Shown here piece by piece: positions 23,575 to 32,914 of a stretch of DNA of 64,000 nt. The number at the start of each line of letters is the position of its first letter. The stretch's first letter is position 1. Source of the stretch: Thaumasiovibrio sp047250365 (GTDB lineage: Bacteria; Pseudomonadota; Gammaproteobacteria; Enterobacterales; Vibrionaceae). Location of the stretch: assembly GCF_047250365.1 (NCBI RefSeq), contig NZ_JBLBVL010000001.1, positions 186,001 through 250,000 of the forward strand. The letters are read 5' to 3'. The notes beneath the pieces are model-generated. The model made no database searches, had not been told where the DNA came from, and was given only the letters and a program-made list of their open reading frames with translations. Made by a program: the position numbers and the translations under genes.

Positions 23575-23961
23575 TTACTTATCTGCCTCTCTAATCACGA
23601 CACGATACTGGGTAGCTCGGATATCGATGGCCATGCCCTCTAATGTAACGCGATCTTTGCCGTAAATCGTCACCAGTCGCCAAGGAGAGTCACTCCCTTT
23701 CAACTCTAAACCATGTTTATCATACCAATAGAATCGATACTGAAGTTGAAGTGTCTTATTGGTTTTACTTGTTAGTGGCACCTTAGCTTGCATTAAGCCA
23801 TTAATGTGCTCACTCATAGCACGATCAATCTCCAGTTGCCGCGACAAACTGAAATCATTAAGAACCACAGATTGAGACTGACTATCAATACTCAACCCTG
23901 TTGTTGACTTTGCGCACCCTGCCATCGCTGTAATAGCAAATACAATGAATAGCCATCTCAT
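23575..23961 (-). CDS. ycfL: YcfL-family lipoprotein (DUF1425)
   Basis: 128 aa with a lipoprotein signal (MRWLFIVFAITAMAGCAK). The remainder carries the YcfL pattern LQLQYRFYWYDKHGLEL followed by PWRLVTIYGKD. Small outer-membrane lipoprotein of unknown exact role, always close to lpoB. It overlaps the end of the upstream gene by 4 bases (ATGA-type coupling). Confidence 0.9.
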   Translation of the reverse strand: MRWLFIVFAITAMAGCAKSTTGLSIDSQSQSVVLNDFSLSRQLEIDRAMSEHINGLMQAKVPLTSKTNKTLQLQYRFYWYDKHGLELKGSDSPWRLVTIYGKDRVTLEGMAIDIRATQYRVVIREADK

Positions 23962-25358
23962 CGGTTTTCTCCTAGTACTTTATACCAACCTATCGCGCTA
24001 CCCGACTGTCGAGACACCCACAGCAGCGTTGTACGGCCAGCTCGAACTGGCACTACCCATTCATGTCGATCTGATGTTAGCTTAACATCTCCTGCTTCAA
24101 CCTGCTGCTGAGAAACCATCACCATTGAGGGTAATGATTGCCAGCTCCTCGTATCCGCTTGCTCAGTTAGCACATTAAAAATATTAATGACCACATTGCT
24201 CAACTGCTTATAATCATTGCTCGTATTGCTGACAGCAGCCTGACGAACTTGCTCCTTCGCAATAATACGCAGCGCCTGTCGTGTAACGGTTAACAGCATA
24301 TTTTCCTTTAATGCTTGGTTTGCCATAGTATCGACATTGCTCAGTTGAAATTGTGTCATCGCAATATCGTTCAAGTGTAACGGGGAGTAATAAGAAGGCG
24401 GCTGATTCGGATAGTAAGGTAGTGATAAATTATATATCACGTCGTAGCCATTACGATCCCATAAAACTAAAGGCACCTGCCACGAATCAAGCGCTTGTAT
24501 CACCTTCTGCTCATCAATAACAACAATTGTACCTTGATGAGCATCAGCCTTTTCTCTTGGTCCATATCGCTGTTCGAGCAAGCGAAGATCATCGGTCATA
24601 CCAAGTCGACGAGCCAGCCTTAGATTCGCATCAATAACAACCGGGTTATCAGGTATAACCGCCAGCGCTCGTCGATATTCTATATAGGCACTATTAAGGT
24701 CATTGTCTGCCTCGTACAACAATGCAGACAAAAACATCAGGTAACTATTTTGTGTCGCAGCCAGTAAATCGCCAGCATCCGGGTAGCGTGAAATAACCGC
24801 GCCAACATTGCTGGCAAGGCCTTCTTTTTGCAAACGTTGTTGCGTGGCATTAAGTTGCTTTTGCCGATCTAGTAGCGCCCTCTCTTGTACTTGGTTTGCC
24901 CGGCGAACCTCGACCAACGCGCCTTCTAAATCATTTTGCAATAAGTAGGTATAAGCCAAATACAGATGAAGGTAGCCAACTTCATAACTGGGAGGCACAT
25001 AGTCCAATACGCTATCGTTTAAAAATAACGCTCCAAGCTGTGACGCTCCCTCAGAAACGCGAATTTGTGCTTGTCTTTGCTGTTCAACTAAAGCTTCATC
25101 TGCCTTTTTTAATAACGCTTGGCCCTGTTTGATCTCGCCAGTTAGCAGCGTTAAGCGTCCCATTTCGGCATTTTCAAGAAAATCCCCTCCCAATCCGGCC
25201 TGATACTTATCCAGCGCTTGGGTATAATCTCCCTTTACTAACTGCTGATAACTGGTATGGTTCGCCGCTGAGTAGTGCTTAAACATGCGTGTCAGCGCTG
25301 TACTTGAACAGCCCGAGATAAAAAGCACCAATAACAATACAAGCGCATGCGTTTTCAT
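23958..25358 (-). CDS. COG3014-type TPR-like outer-membrane lipoprotein
   Basis: 466 aa with lipobox LFISGCSS. TPR-like helices are visible (GDYTQALDKYQAGLGG, YLAYTYLLQNDLEGALVEVRRANQ, LNSAYIEYRRALAVIPDNP). A C-terminal beta-rich half (VVIDEQKVIQALDSWQVPLVLW, VPVRAGRTTLLWVSRQ) follows. I recognise it as the conserved COG3014 protein of Vibrio and Shewanella lpoB operons. A role with LpoB in peptidoglycan synthesis or envelope integrity is suggested by position only. Confidence 0.82.
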   Translation of the reverse strand: MKTHALVLLLVLFISGCSSTALTRMFKHYSAANHTSYQQLVKGDYTQALDKYQAGLGGDFLENAEMGRLTLLTGEIKQGQALLKKADEALVEQQRQAQIRVSEGASQLGALFLNDSVLDYVPPSYEVGYLHLYLAYTYLLQNDLEGALVEVRRANQVQERALLDRQKQLNATQQRLQKEGLASNVGAVISRYPDAGDLLAATQNSYLMFLSALLYEADNDLNSAYIEYRRALAVIPDNPVVIDANLRLARRLGMTDDLRLLEQRYGPREKADAHQGTIVVIDEQKVIQALDSWQVPLVLWDRNGYDVIYNLSLPYYPNQPPSYYSPLHLNDIAMTQFQLSNVDTMANQALKENMLLTVTRQALRIIAKEQVRQAAVSNTSNDYKQLSNVVINIFNVLTEQADTRSWQSLPSMVMVSQQQVEAGDVKLTSDRHEWVVPVRAGRTTLLWVSRQSGSAIGWYKVLGENR

Positions 25359-25501
25359 GAATTACCATTACTTATTCAAAAACAACGGCCCCTCGATGGA
25401 GCCGTTTCTATAGTCACAAAATGGTTTTCTTTAATGCCAAATAAAAGCCGTACCAGATAACAGGCAGCTTCTGATTCACGGCAACTCAGTCGCCGAGCAT
25501 A

Positions 25502-25852
25502 TTAACCAATCAGCATTGGACCCAACGGTTTACCACCCACTAAGTGCATATGAATATGATACACCTCTTGACCACCATGAATGTTGCAATTCATGATTAA
25601 GCGGTAACCATCCTCGGCTATACCCTCATCTATCGCGAGCTTTTTGGCCACCGTAATCATACGCCCTAACGCCAGCTCATCATCCTCTTCAACATCGTTA
25701 ATCGTTGGAATGAGCTTGTTTGGCACAAGTAAAATATGGCTTGGTGCACGTGGGTTAATATCTCTAAATGCAGTCACTAACTCATCCTGATAAACAACAT
25801 CAGCCGGAATCTCTTTTCTGATTATTTTACTAAATATTGTTTCTTCAGCCAT
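25502..25852 (-). CDS. hinT: HIT-family purine nucleoside phosphoramidase
   Basis: 116 aa. The histidine triad is YHIHMHLVGG near the C-terminus; the N-terminus AEETIFSKIIRKEIPADVVYQDE is typical of HinT. ATG 25850-25852 is preceded by GGAGTTAAAA; the reading frame continues upstream to 26005 without a ribosome site and is rejected. HinT hydrolyses AMP-lysine and other purine phosphoramidates. It heads the hinT-ycfL-lpoB neighbourhood as in E. coli. Confidence 0.95.
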   Translation of the reverse strand: MAEETIFSKIIRKEIPADVVYQDELVTAFRDINPRAPSHILLVPNKLIPTINDVEEDDELALGRMITVAKKLAIDEGIAEDGYRLIMNCNIHGGQEVYHIHMHLVGGKPLGPMLIG

Positions 25853-26270
25853 TTTTAACTCCATTAACTCGTTTAAACCCGTCAGATTATGCGATAGGAA
25901 CCACAGATGAGCAACTAGGTTGCCATCAAGTGATGGAAAAACATCCACAGCATGATTAAGGATGCCCCAGATTACTAGGACTGTCATCAATACCAACTTA
26001 ACCAAAGATTAAAATCTTTTATTTCGCGCAACGCAATAAGTCAACTTAATTTGTCAAAACCTTTGCTAAGTCACAATATATAACATGCGACTTACCTCAA
26101 AACAGTAGTAGTGATAGGGTTGTTATTTGGACTTAATTTATTACAAAAATTAATATAGCTAAAAAGCATAACTTGCCGCTTAGTAAACAATGCACAAGGG
26201 ATGATGTGCTTTAACCTGTTGTTATAGCTGTTTTCCACAAAGAGTGCGACAAACCAGTTAGGGTAATTAT
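25853..26270. other. Intergenic region between divergent hinT and chemoreceptor gene
   Basis: Divergent promoter region. No sigma-28 box with correct spacing is evident upstream of the chemoreceptor. A minus-strand frame at 26092-26292 crosses the chemoreceptor start and is not credible. I see nothing else. Confidence 0.4.
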
Positions 26271-28274
26271 ATGAACCAACGCCGACAACCATCGATTATT
26301 TTCAGAATGAATATTGGTTTTGTTTTCTTAGTCCTCGTCTTCGTTGCTACGACATACTTAATGCAACGCTCATCCAAGGAAATTTATCAACAACTCAATA
26401 CCGTTAACTTAGAGGCCTATCCCCTACTCTCTAAAGCTAACCTTGCCAGCGTTCGTTTACTCGCCGCCGATAAAGTCTTTAAAGACTTTTTGACCACCCA
26501 AGACCCTTCGCGGATGGAAGCATACCAACAGCAATTTTCTAAAGCAGAAGGGGAGTTCCAGCAATCTCGGCATCAACTTAGTGGCGCTGCAGCGCAATAT
26601 ACTGCACTATCAAACCAACTTATCGCATTGGAAGAACTGGAAAATACATACTTTACAGAAGCCAAGCTAGCCATTGCGCATTACCAGAACAAATTGTTTG
26701 CAGCACAAGAGCGCGCCATTGCCGTACGTCGCTTTCAAATTCTCTATTCCAAGCTCCATACGACGATGCAGTCTTATATTAATGACAGTGATAACATCGC
26801 AGTACAGATGTTAGCAAAAAGCTATTTCGCTAAGCTAGAGCAAACCGAAATCACCACCTCGGACGCACTGGCAAGCGAAGATGCCACCATTGTTGAACAA
26901 GCGCTCAGAGATAACAAACGCAGTGTGACCCAGTTAAACTATGCCTTTAACGGTATCGTGCGCCAAGCACCCGAAATTGGCGAAGCATTTCAGGAATCTG
27001 TTGATCAATATACCCGTGACATCGGCCATGCTGACGGCATCTTAGAGCAACATTTTGACTACCTCGTGGCTGATCAACAGTTATATGCCAATATTGCCAT
27101 CCTGGCCGCAGAAGTTGATCGCGCCATGATAATCCTCGATACTTTCGTCACTGAAGCCAATACGATTATGCTACAAGCGCTAACGGTAGCAGAAAGCAAC
27201 TATTCCGATGGAAATAGACGAGCTTTACTGTTTGGTACCCTCGCCATACTGTTATGCACCATCACGGGTTGGTATCTCTCGACCCGCATTCGAACCCCGT
27301 TGACAGCCGTACTCGCTACGCTGGAGCAACTCACGCAAGGTAATATGACGCAGCGCTGCAATAGCTCGCACTTTCAGGAGTTTGAACAGTTAAGTGGCCA
27401 CATCAATACACTGGCACAAACCTTACAACAGATTATTCGTGATTTAGCGAAAACCTCTCAAAGCCTGTCTCATGTTGCCACGGAAAACCAATCCATTACC
27501 TCTAACGCGCAACAACAGCTTAAAGAGCAAGGGGAGCGTATTGTTTCCGTCGCCACCGCGATGACAGAAATGGATCACTCCGTAAAAGATGTATCGCAGA
27601 ACGCAGAAGTGACCAAAGAGAAAGTACATTCTGTAGAAGTTGCTGCTGATGCGGGCCGAAATATCATGAGCCGCTCGATATCAACCACCCAGCAACTATC
27701 CAGTCGTATTGACGAGTCAGTGGGTGCCGTTAATCAATTACAAGAGATGAGCCATACCATTGGTTCTATTCTTGATGTTATCCGTAATATTGCTGATCAA
27801 ACCAACCTACTCGCACTGAATGCTGCCATCGAAGCAGCTAGAGCCGGTGAGCAAGGGCGAGGCTTTGCGGTTGTTGCTGATGAAGTACGTGTATTGGCAT
27901 CAAAAACCACCTCATCAACAGAAGAAATTGAAGGGATGATTCAACGACTACAGCAAGGTTCCAGTACAGCTGCAACGATGATGGCCAGCTGTGTTAAAGA
28001 GATGGAAAACAGCAGTAGTCAAGCCTCAGATGCCAACAGCGCCATGGAGGAAATACTATCGTTGATCCTTGAAATTAGTGAAATGAGCAGCCAAATATCT
28101 CAAGCAGCCAATGAACAAGCTAACACCAGCTCCGACATTGCCCGTTCACTCGAAGATATCAGCCATATTGCAGATACTAATCACACGGCAATGACTGAAG
28201 TCGCCTCTGCCAGTGAGCAACTGGATGAACTTGCTCATACTCAAAGCCACATCGTCAATCGTTTCACGGTATAG
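26271..28274 (+). CDS. Methyl-accepting chemotaxis protein
   Basis: 667 aa. Transmembrane segment 1 at about residues 12-31, a helical periplasmic sensor region of about 290 residues, transmembrane segment 2 at about 318-340 (GTLAILLCTITGWYL), then a HAMP domain and the signalling domain. The hairpin tip is intact (LLALNAAIEAARAGEQGRGF, VVADEVRVLASKT). No C-terminal CheR/CheB tethering pentapeptide is present. The sensor has the long coiled-coil look of helical-bundle (4HB/HBM-like) receptors; the ligand is unknown. Confidence 0.95.
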   Translation: MNQRRQPSIIFRMNIGFVFLVLVFVATTYLMQRSSKEIYQQLNTVNLEAYPLLSKANLASVRLLAADKVFKDFLTTQDPSRMEAYQQQFSKAEGEFQQSRHQLSGAAAQYTALSNQLIALEELENTYFTEAKLAIAHYQNKLFAAQERAIAVRRFQILYSKLHTTMQSYINDSDNIAVQMLAKSYFAKLEQTEITTSDALASEDATIVEQALRDNKRSVTQLNYAFNGIVRQAPEIGEAFQESVDQYTRDIGHADGILEQHFDYLVADQQLYANIAILAAEVDRAMIILDTFVTEANTIMLQALTVAESNYSDGNRRALLFGTLAILLCTITGWYLSTRIRTPLTAVLATLEQLTQGNMTQRCNSSHFQEFEQLSGHINTLAQTLQQIIRDLAKTSQSLSHVATENQSITSNAQQQLKEQGERIVSVATAMTEMDHSVKDVSQNAEVTKEKVHSVEVAADAGRNIMSRSISTTQQLSSRIDESVGAVNQLQEMSHTIGSILDVIRNIADQTNLLALNAAIEAARAGEQGRGFAVVADEVRVLASKTTSSTEEIEGMIQRLQQGSSTAATMMASCVKEMENSSSQASDANSAMEEILSLILEISEMSSQISQAANEQANTSSDIARSLEDISHIADTNHTAMTEVASASEQLDELAHTQSHIVNRFTV

Positions 28275-28384
28275 TTCATACTTTTAACCTACCCAAAATC
28301 ATACGCCACCACTAGGTGGCGTTGTCGTTGAAACCATCCCGAGCGCTATACTTCAAGTACTGCTCCGCTTTACTTGAGTCCACT

Positions 28385-29122
28385 ATGCTGCGTTGGTTAC
28401 TGCTCTCTCTTCTTTTATTATTACATCCTGCACATGCGGCGATTACGCTACAAAGCGGAACAGACTCACACCCAGCAAAGAAGCAGTTGGTTCAGCAAAT
28501 CAACAGCCACATAGATTTCGTTAATACACATTATCTATTGCCATTTACTGTCACCGTTCGGTTAGACCAAGGTGAAGGTCCATTATTTGATGCCATTCTC
28601 AACGAGATTTGGATTCCCTATCATTTTGTTCATGAAATAACTGCCGTATTCACCACTATGAACTATTACCCTGACCAACGCGACAATGCCGTAGCAGGCG
28701 TCATCGCGCATACTTTTTTTCATGAATTAGGCCATGCATTCATCGCCAATCTTCAATTTCCTCTGCTTGGCATGGAAGAAGACGCCGTGGATACACTCGC
28801 AACCATCATCATGATCAATCAGCGCTATCCGCAAGATGGTATTTTTATGGCACTGGCAGCAGCAGATGCATTTGATGCTGAAGATCGCATGGCAAACCAT
28901 CGCTTATCAAACGATAGTCACTTCTATGGTAACCACTCCCTTGATGCGCAACGCTATTATCGCACCATTTGTCTTATCGTAGGGGCTGACGCCGTAAATA
29001 CAATTAGCATCATTGAAGAGCTTGACTGGGAAGAAGCAAAGCTGCTGGAGTGCAGTTGGGAGTACAAACATAAAACGCGTTCCGTCAATACACTGTTAGC
29101 GCCCTATATCAAACAGCAGTAA
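28385..29122 (+). CDS. Secreted DUF4344-type metallopeptidase
   Basis: 245 aa from ATG 28385, which begins a signal peptide (MLRWLLLSLLLLLHPAHA); the upstream frame to 28316 is not needed. The zinc motif is HELGH in FFHELGHAFIANLQ, followed by the acidic GMEEDAVDTLA as third ligand. This matches the DUF4344 group of putative metallopeptidases. The ribosome site is weak. The plus-strand pseudouridine synthase gene follows 83 bases later. Confidence 0.83.
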   Translation: MLRWLLLSLLLLLHPAHAAITLQSGTDSHPAKKQLVQQINSHIDFVNTHYLLPFTVTVRLDQGEGPLFDAILNEIWIPYHFVHEITAVFTTMNYYPDQRDNAVAGVIAHTFFHELGHAFIANLQFPLLGMEEDAVDTLATIIMINQRYPQDGIFMALAAADAFDAEDRMANHRLSNDSHFYGNHSLDAQRYYRTICLIVGADAVNTISIIEELDWEEAKLLECSWEYKHKTRSVNTLLAPYIKQQ

Positions 29123-29205
29123 CGCAATTTCGCGGAACAGTGCAAATACGCTATCATAGCGACAAAACCCTAACAGCCAGCCGACATGCACTGTCGTAGA
29201 TTATC

Positions 29206-30144
29206 ATGACCAAACCTTTTTGTTATCGGGAAAACGTTGCGGCAAAAAACCAAGACCGATTCATCACTGAACACTTAAACGCTCTGTTTCCTTTTAGTAA
29301 ACACGATTGGTCTCAGCTCATTTTGTCTGGCCATGTCACGCTAGATAGTCAACCCGCGACCACAGACTCTCAACTTAAAACGGGGCAACAATTACAAGTT
29401 CTATTCGAGGATTATGCTGAGCCTAAAGTGGACACTCAATGGCGCTTACTCTGGCATCATGGTGACATAGCCGCGGTGTATAAACCAGCCACTCTGCCGG
29501 TTAGCCGCACAACCAGAAATATTCGTGATACCTTAATAAGCCTAGTACAACGAGAAAGCGACTGGGCTGACGCCCATTTGTTGCATCGTTTAGATCTAGA
29601 AACAGCAGGCATCGTCTTAATCGGCAAGTCTCAGCAAGCAGCAGCGCGTTGGCAGCCCCATCTGAAAAGCCTGATGCAGAAAAAAATCTATGAAGCTGTC
29701 GTCTATGGTGAACCTGATTGGCAACAAACAGAGGTCGAATGTCAGCTCAACACTCGCTCCAATAGCCCAATAAGGTGCCAAATGCATGTTTGCGCAGCGA
29801 ATGAGAAAGGCAAGCAGAGCCATACTCGCTTCAGTGTCATTCGACGTCATCAAGGGTTTGCTGTAATACGTTGCGAATTAATAACCGGCAGAAAGCACCA
29901 AATTCGTGCCCACCTCGCCAATTTAGGCCATCCGATTGTTGGTGATAAAATCTACGCTAATCAAGGTCAGTACTACCTAAACAGATTAAATGACTGCCTT
30001 TCTAAACAAGATGAAAAGCAATTATTAAGTCCACACCACCTTCTTCTAGCAAAAGAAGTCACACTTAATATCGATGGGCAGGCCTTTTGCATAACGACAC
30101 CCCACTATCCAAAAGCTTGGCAAACATTCTGTGCTCAGTCGTAG
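29206..30144 (+). CDS. RluA-family pseudouridine synthase
   Basis: 312 aa with an N-terminal S4-like segment (FSKHDWSQLILSGHVTLDSQ) and the catalytic motif HLLHRLDLETAGIVLIGKS containing the active Asp. RKHQIRAHLANLGHPIVGD is the second conserved block. It isomerises uridines in rRNA or tRNA. Its exact target cannot be read from the sequence, so no RluA/C/D symbol is given. Confidence 0.88.
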   Translation: MTKPFCYRENVAAKNQDRFITEHLNALFPFSKHDWSQLILSGHVTLDSQPATTDSQLKTGQQLQVLFEDYAEPKVDTQWRLLWHHGDIAAVYKPATLPVSRTTRNIRDTLISLVQRESDWADAHLLHRLDLETAGIVLIGKSQQAAARWQPHLKSLMQKKIYEAVVYGEPDWQQTEVECQLNTRSNSPIRCQMHVCAANEKGKQSHTRFSVIRRHQGFAVIRCELITGRKHQIRAHLANLGHPIVGDKIYANQGQYYLNRLNDCLSKQDEKQLLSPHHLLLAKEVTLNIDGQAFCITTPHYPKAWQTFCAQS

Positions 30145-30168
30145 TTAGCCCTGCGTATTAACCCTTAG

Positions 30169-30192
30169 GTGGCTGGTCTATAGACTGGCCAC
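30169..30192 (+). terminator. Hairpin after pseudouridine synthase gene
   Basis: GTGGCTGGTC-TATA-GACTGGCCAC: a 10-bp stem with two G-U pairs, 24 bases after the stop codon. No T-run follows, so termination efficiency is doubtful. The AT-rich stretch from here to 30470 has no gene. Confidence 0.4.
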
Positions 30193-30470
30193 TCACACGC
30201 ATAATGAGCAAATAACAAGCATACTTTTATCAACCTTAATTAGTACCTTTAATTAAAACATCATACTCGCTACTTATTTCATCACACCTTTATCATCCTT
30301 AATACAATCACAAACAGCACATCAGCACCTAAAGGATAAACCCTTAAAAATCAACACTATAACTATTTATCGGCAATGTTTCACTTTTAAGACGATATAT
30401 TCCCTCCCCCCATGAGAACACTTGTTATCCTTTAATTGTCGGCATTCAAACAGTAGAAGAAAGGAGAACT

Positions 30471-30503
30471 ATGGCGTTATATTTTTCAGCTCAAGCACAC
30501 TGA
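30471..30503 (+). CDS. Possible 10-residue leader peptide
   Basis: AGAAAGGAGAACT directly before ATG gives one of the best ribosome sites in the window, yet the frame encodes only MALYFSAQAH and stops at 30501. The large secreted-protein gene starts 20-70 bases later with a poor ribosome site. This may be a leader controlling or coupling translation of that gene; chance is not excluded. Confidence 0.3.
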   Translation: MALYFSAQAH

Positions 30504-30572
30504 TAAAAATGCAATTAAATCTTGTTCACTAAGCTCCAACGATATAGATATACACTAAATGGACACTTTGCC

Positions 30573-32897
30573 ATGAACACTTATATCCAAAAGCTGCCTA
30601 ACCGTTTAGCGCTCTCTGCTATTGTTTGCACTATCGGCTACCTCTCTTTTGCCAGTGCCAACGCACGGGCGGAAGCGTATACGTTTAATCCCATTGAAAA
30701 AGCCTGTATGGCAGACGCATATCTGCTCGAACCTGGCAACTCGCTACCTAAAGATGCCCTCAACTGTACTGCGAACGATGTCGAAATAACACAAGTTATC
30801 CCAACCGACCCAAATGCAGAATGTGTTTTGGGGACAACGTTCTCATTTGAAGCAGATGTTACCGTCAGAACTAACGCCAATGAACGTTACGATACAACCT
30901 TTTACTTACCGCTAACCGAGCAAAGCCCACAAGTCGTACAAGGGGTAGGAAGCAAAAACTGTAGCCTCATTTTACCCGTTCCTGGCGGTAGTGGTGAGGT
31001 GGCTGATGTCGACCTTGATGGCGATGAATGTGGCGACATCTCAAAAGCATCAGGCGTGGATGAATATACGTTACAAAACGAAACAATAACCATGCTGTGT
31101 AGTGACGAAGATGGCGACAGCCGTGCCGATTTCGTCTATTGTGCCGCATGGGATAATATCGAAAGAAACAACTGTACCGTCAGTGAAGACCCGTTCTCTG
31201 GCCAAATTCCAAACACCAAATCAAAATGTAATTGTGACACCTTTAATATTGATGTCTTCATTAAGCCACCTGCACCAGCAATAACAAAAGCCTTAGTAGG
31301 GACAGATACTTATTCAGAGCCAGGTGGTGAATTTACTTTTGATATCAGTTTCACTAACGGTAGCTCAGTCAGTTCACTTTTCCTAACTAGCCTCACTGAC
31401 GAAATTGATATAGACGGCGATGGTACTTACGATCACACTGTTGATCTTTGGGGTACACCTGCCCCCGCAGGCAGTGCGGATGGCATCTACCTGACTGCCA
31501 CGAACTGTCTATCAGGTTCTCCTTATGAAATTGCCCCCAGCGCGACCTATAGCTGTCAAATAAAAGTGCATATTGTCGACAGCGATCTCCCCAATGTTCC
31601 AGCACCAGCCATCTACGATGATGTCATTAAAGCCGTACTTGAAGATAAAAACGGCACAGACATTGGCGATGGGTCAACATGTCCAAGCGGGTTAGGCGCG
31701 GGCAACGGCGATAACTGTTCAAGCGTTAAACGGGTAACGATTACAAACCTACCACCAACAGTGAGTGTTGATAAAACAGCAGATAAATCAGAAGTACTTG
31801 AACCGGGCGAAAATGTTGAGTTTACTGTCACCGTCACTAACACCTCAGGTAGTTTCGACTCACCCGTAACCTTAACCAGTCTAACTGATACTATCTACGG
31901 TGATATCCTTGGCAATTGTCTTAAAACAACATTAGCCAAAGATGAGTCCACCACCTGTACCTTTACTGAATTTGTTGCGGGAGACCAAGGTGAGAGTGAG
32001 CTCAATGAAGCCACAGCCATCGTTACCGATAATGAAAACGACACAGGTACAGACTCTGATACACATCTAGTGAACATACTTGATGTCCCATCTATGATCG
32101 AATTGGTAAAAACCGCGTCTCCAGAAACTGTCGAAGAAACTGGCGATGACCCTAGCCTATTTAGACAAGTTGATTATACCTTTACCTTTAGCGTCAAATT
32201 AGGTGGTGGCTTTGGGGTAGATGATGTAACGTTCACCCAACTTGACGACACCATTTTTGGCGATATTACCAACGAATGTAATGTAACCAGTAAAAACGGT
32301 GCGCCACACGCCAGCACGCCACTAACAAATGGCTTTGTGCTGCAACCAGGCGAATGGGCTAGCTGTGTCATTACCAAAGGGCTCCAGGGCGACTTTGAGG
32401 ATGTGCATACCAATGTTGCTACCATCTATGGTACTGACGACGACGGTATACCATTAACTGCCTCTAACGATGCCACGGTTACCTTTACTAACGTGCCACC
32501 AACGTCCACATTGGCCTTTGCGCTTAGTGGTCTTGTGGTTATCGAAATCACCAACACTGGCATTGAGAATGTGACTCTTGATACGTTAACACTTGCTGGC
32601 ATTAATGTGGCCGATGGGGCTGGCAATACCCAGTTCACCATATTAAATACACTCGGTGGTGATTATGATGGTGTTAGTTACGATGCCTGTAACCTAGGTG
32701 AAGTGATTGGCTATAGTGGTTCAGCGACAGATACTTATGCCTGCGCCTTTACCGTTGAGCTAAAACCTGGGCTAGAAAACACAGATGCTGTGAACTTCTT
32801 GGCGACCAGCACAGAAGCCGTCACCGTCGGTGTTGCTGACAACGACGGCAACAGTGCCGATAATGATGTAGAAGTCACGGTGATTACTGCCGAATAA
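30573..32897 (+). CDS. Large secreted acidic protein with repeated DUF11-like beta-domains
   Basis: 774 aa from ATG 30573 (a TTG start at 30522 is possible). A signal peptide (LALSAIVCTIGYLSFASANARA) is followed by a Cys-containing N-terminal domain. Calcium-type Asp repeats follow (DVDLDGDECGD, DEDGDSRAD, DIDGDGTYD), then at least three Ig-like repeats of the DUF11 type (LEPGENVEFTVTVTNTSG, LTSLTDTIYGDI, LTQ/LDDTIFGDI). No LPXTG, PEP-CTERM or porin-like anchor is visible. Probably an extracellular or surface protein; role unknown. Confidence 0.78.
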   Translation: MNTYIQKLPNRLALSAIVCTIGYLSFASANARAEAYTFNPIEKACMADAYLLEPGNSLPKDALNCTANDVEITQVIPTDPNAECVLGTTFSFEADVTVRTNANERYDTTFYLPLTEQSPQVVQGVGSKNCSLILPVPGGSGEVADVDLDGDECGDISKASGVDEYTLQNETITMLCSDEDGDSRADFVYCAAWDNIERNNCTVSEDPFSGQIPNTKSKCNCDTFNIDVFIKPPAPAITKALVGTDTYSEPGGEFTFDISFTNGSSVSSLFLTSLTDEIDIDGDGTYDHTVDLWGTPAPAGSADGIYLTATNCLSGSPYEIAPSATYSCQIKVHIVDSDLPNVPAPAIYDDVIKAVLEDKNGTDIGDGSTCPSGLGAGNGDNCSSVKRVTITNLPPTVSVDKTADKSEVLEPGENVEFTVTVTNTSGSFDSPVTLTSLTDTIYGDILGNCLKTTLAKDESTTCTFTEFVAGDQGESELNEATAIVTDNENDTGTDSDTHLVNILDVPSMIELVKTASPETVEETGDDPSLFRQVDYTFTFSVKLGGGFGVDDVTFTQLDDTIFGDITNECNVTSKNGAPHASTPLTNGFVLQPGEWASCVITKGLQGDFEDVHTNVATIYGTDDDGIPLTASNDATVTFTNVPPTSTLAFALSGLVVIEITNTGIENVTLDTLTLAGINVADGAGNTQFTILNTLGGDYDGVSYDACNLGEVIGYSGSATDTYACAFTVELKPGLENTDAVNFLATSTEAVTVGVADNDGNSADNDVEVTVITAE

Positions 32898-32914
32898 CAG
32901 CGCTTAGTCGTGAG

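Noticed and set aside
25853..26005. N-terminal extension of hinT
   Set aside because: The normal HinT start is at 25852 with GGAG at the right distance; the extension has no ribosome site and HinT proteins are not extended this way.
30145..30470. Possible small RNA or gene in the AT-rich gap before the large secreted protein
   Set aside because: Apart from one hairpin near 30169-30192 and no clear promoter/terminator pair, I see no structure supporting it.
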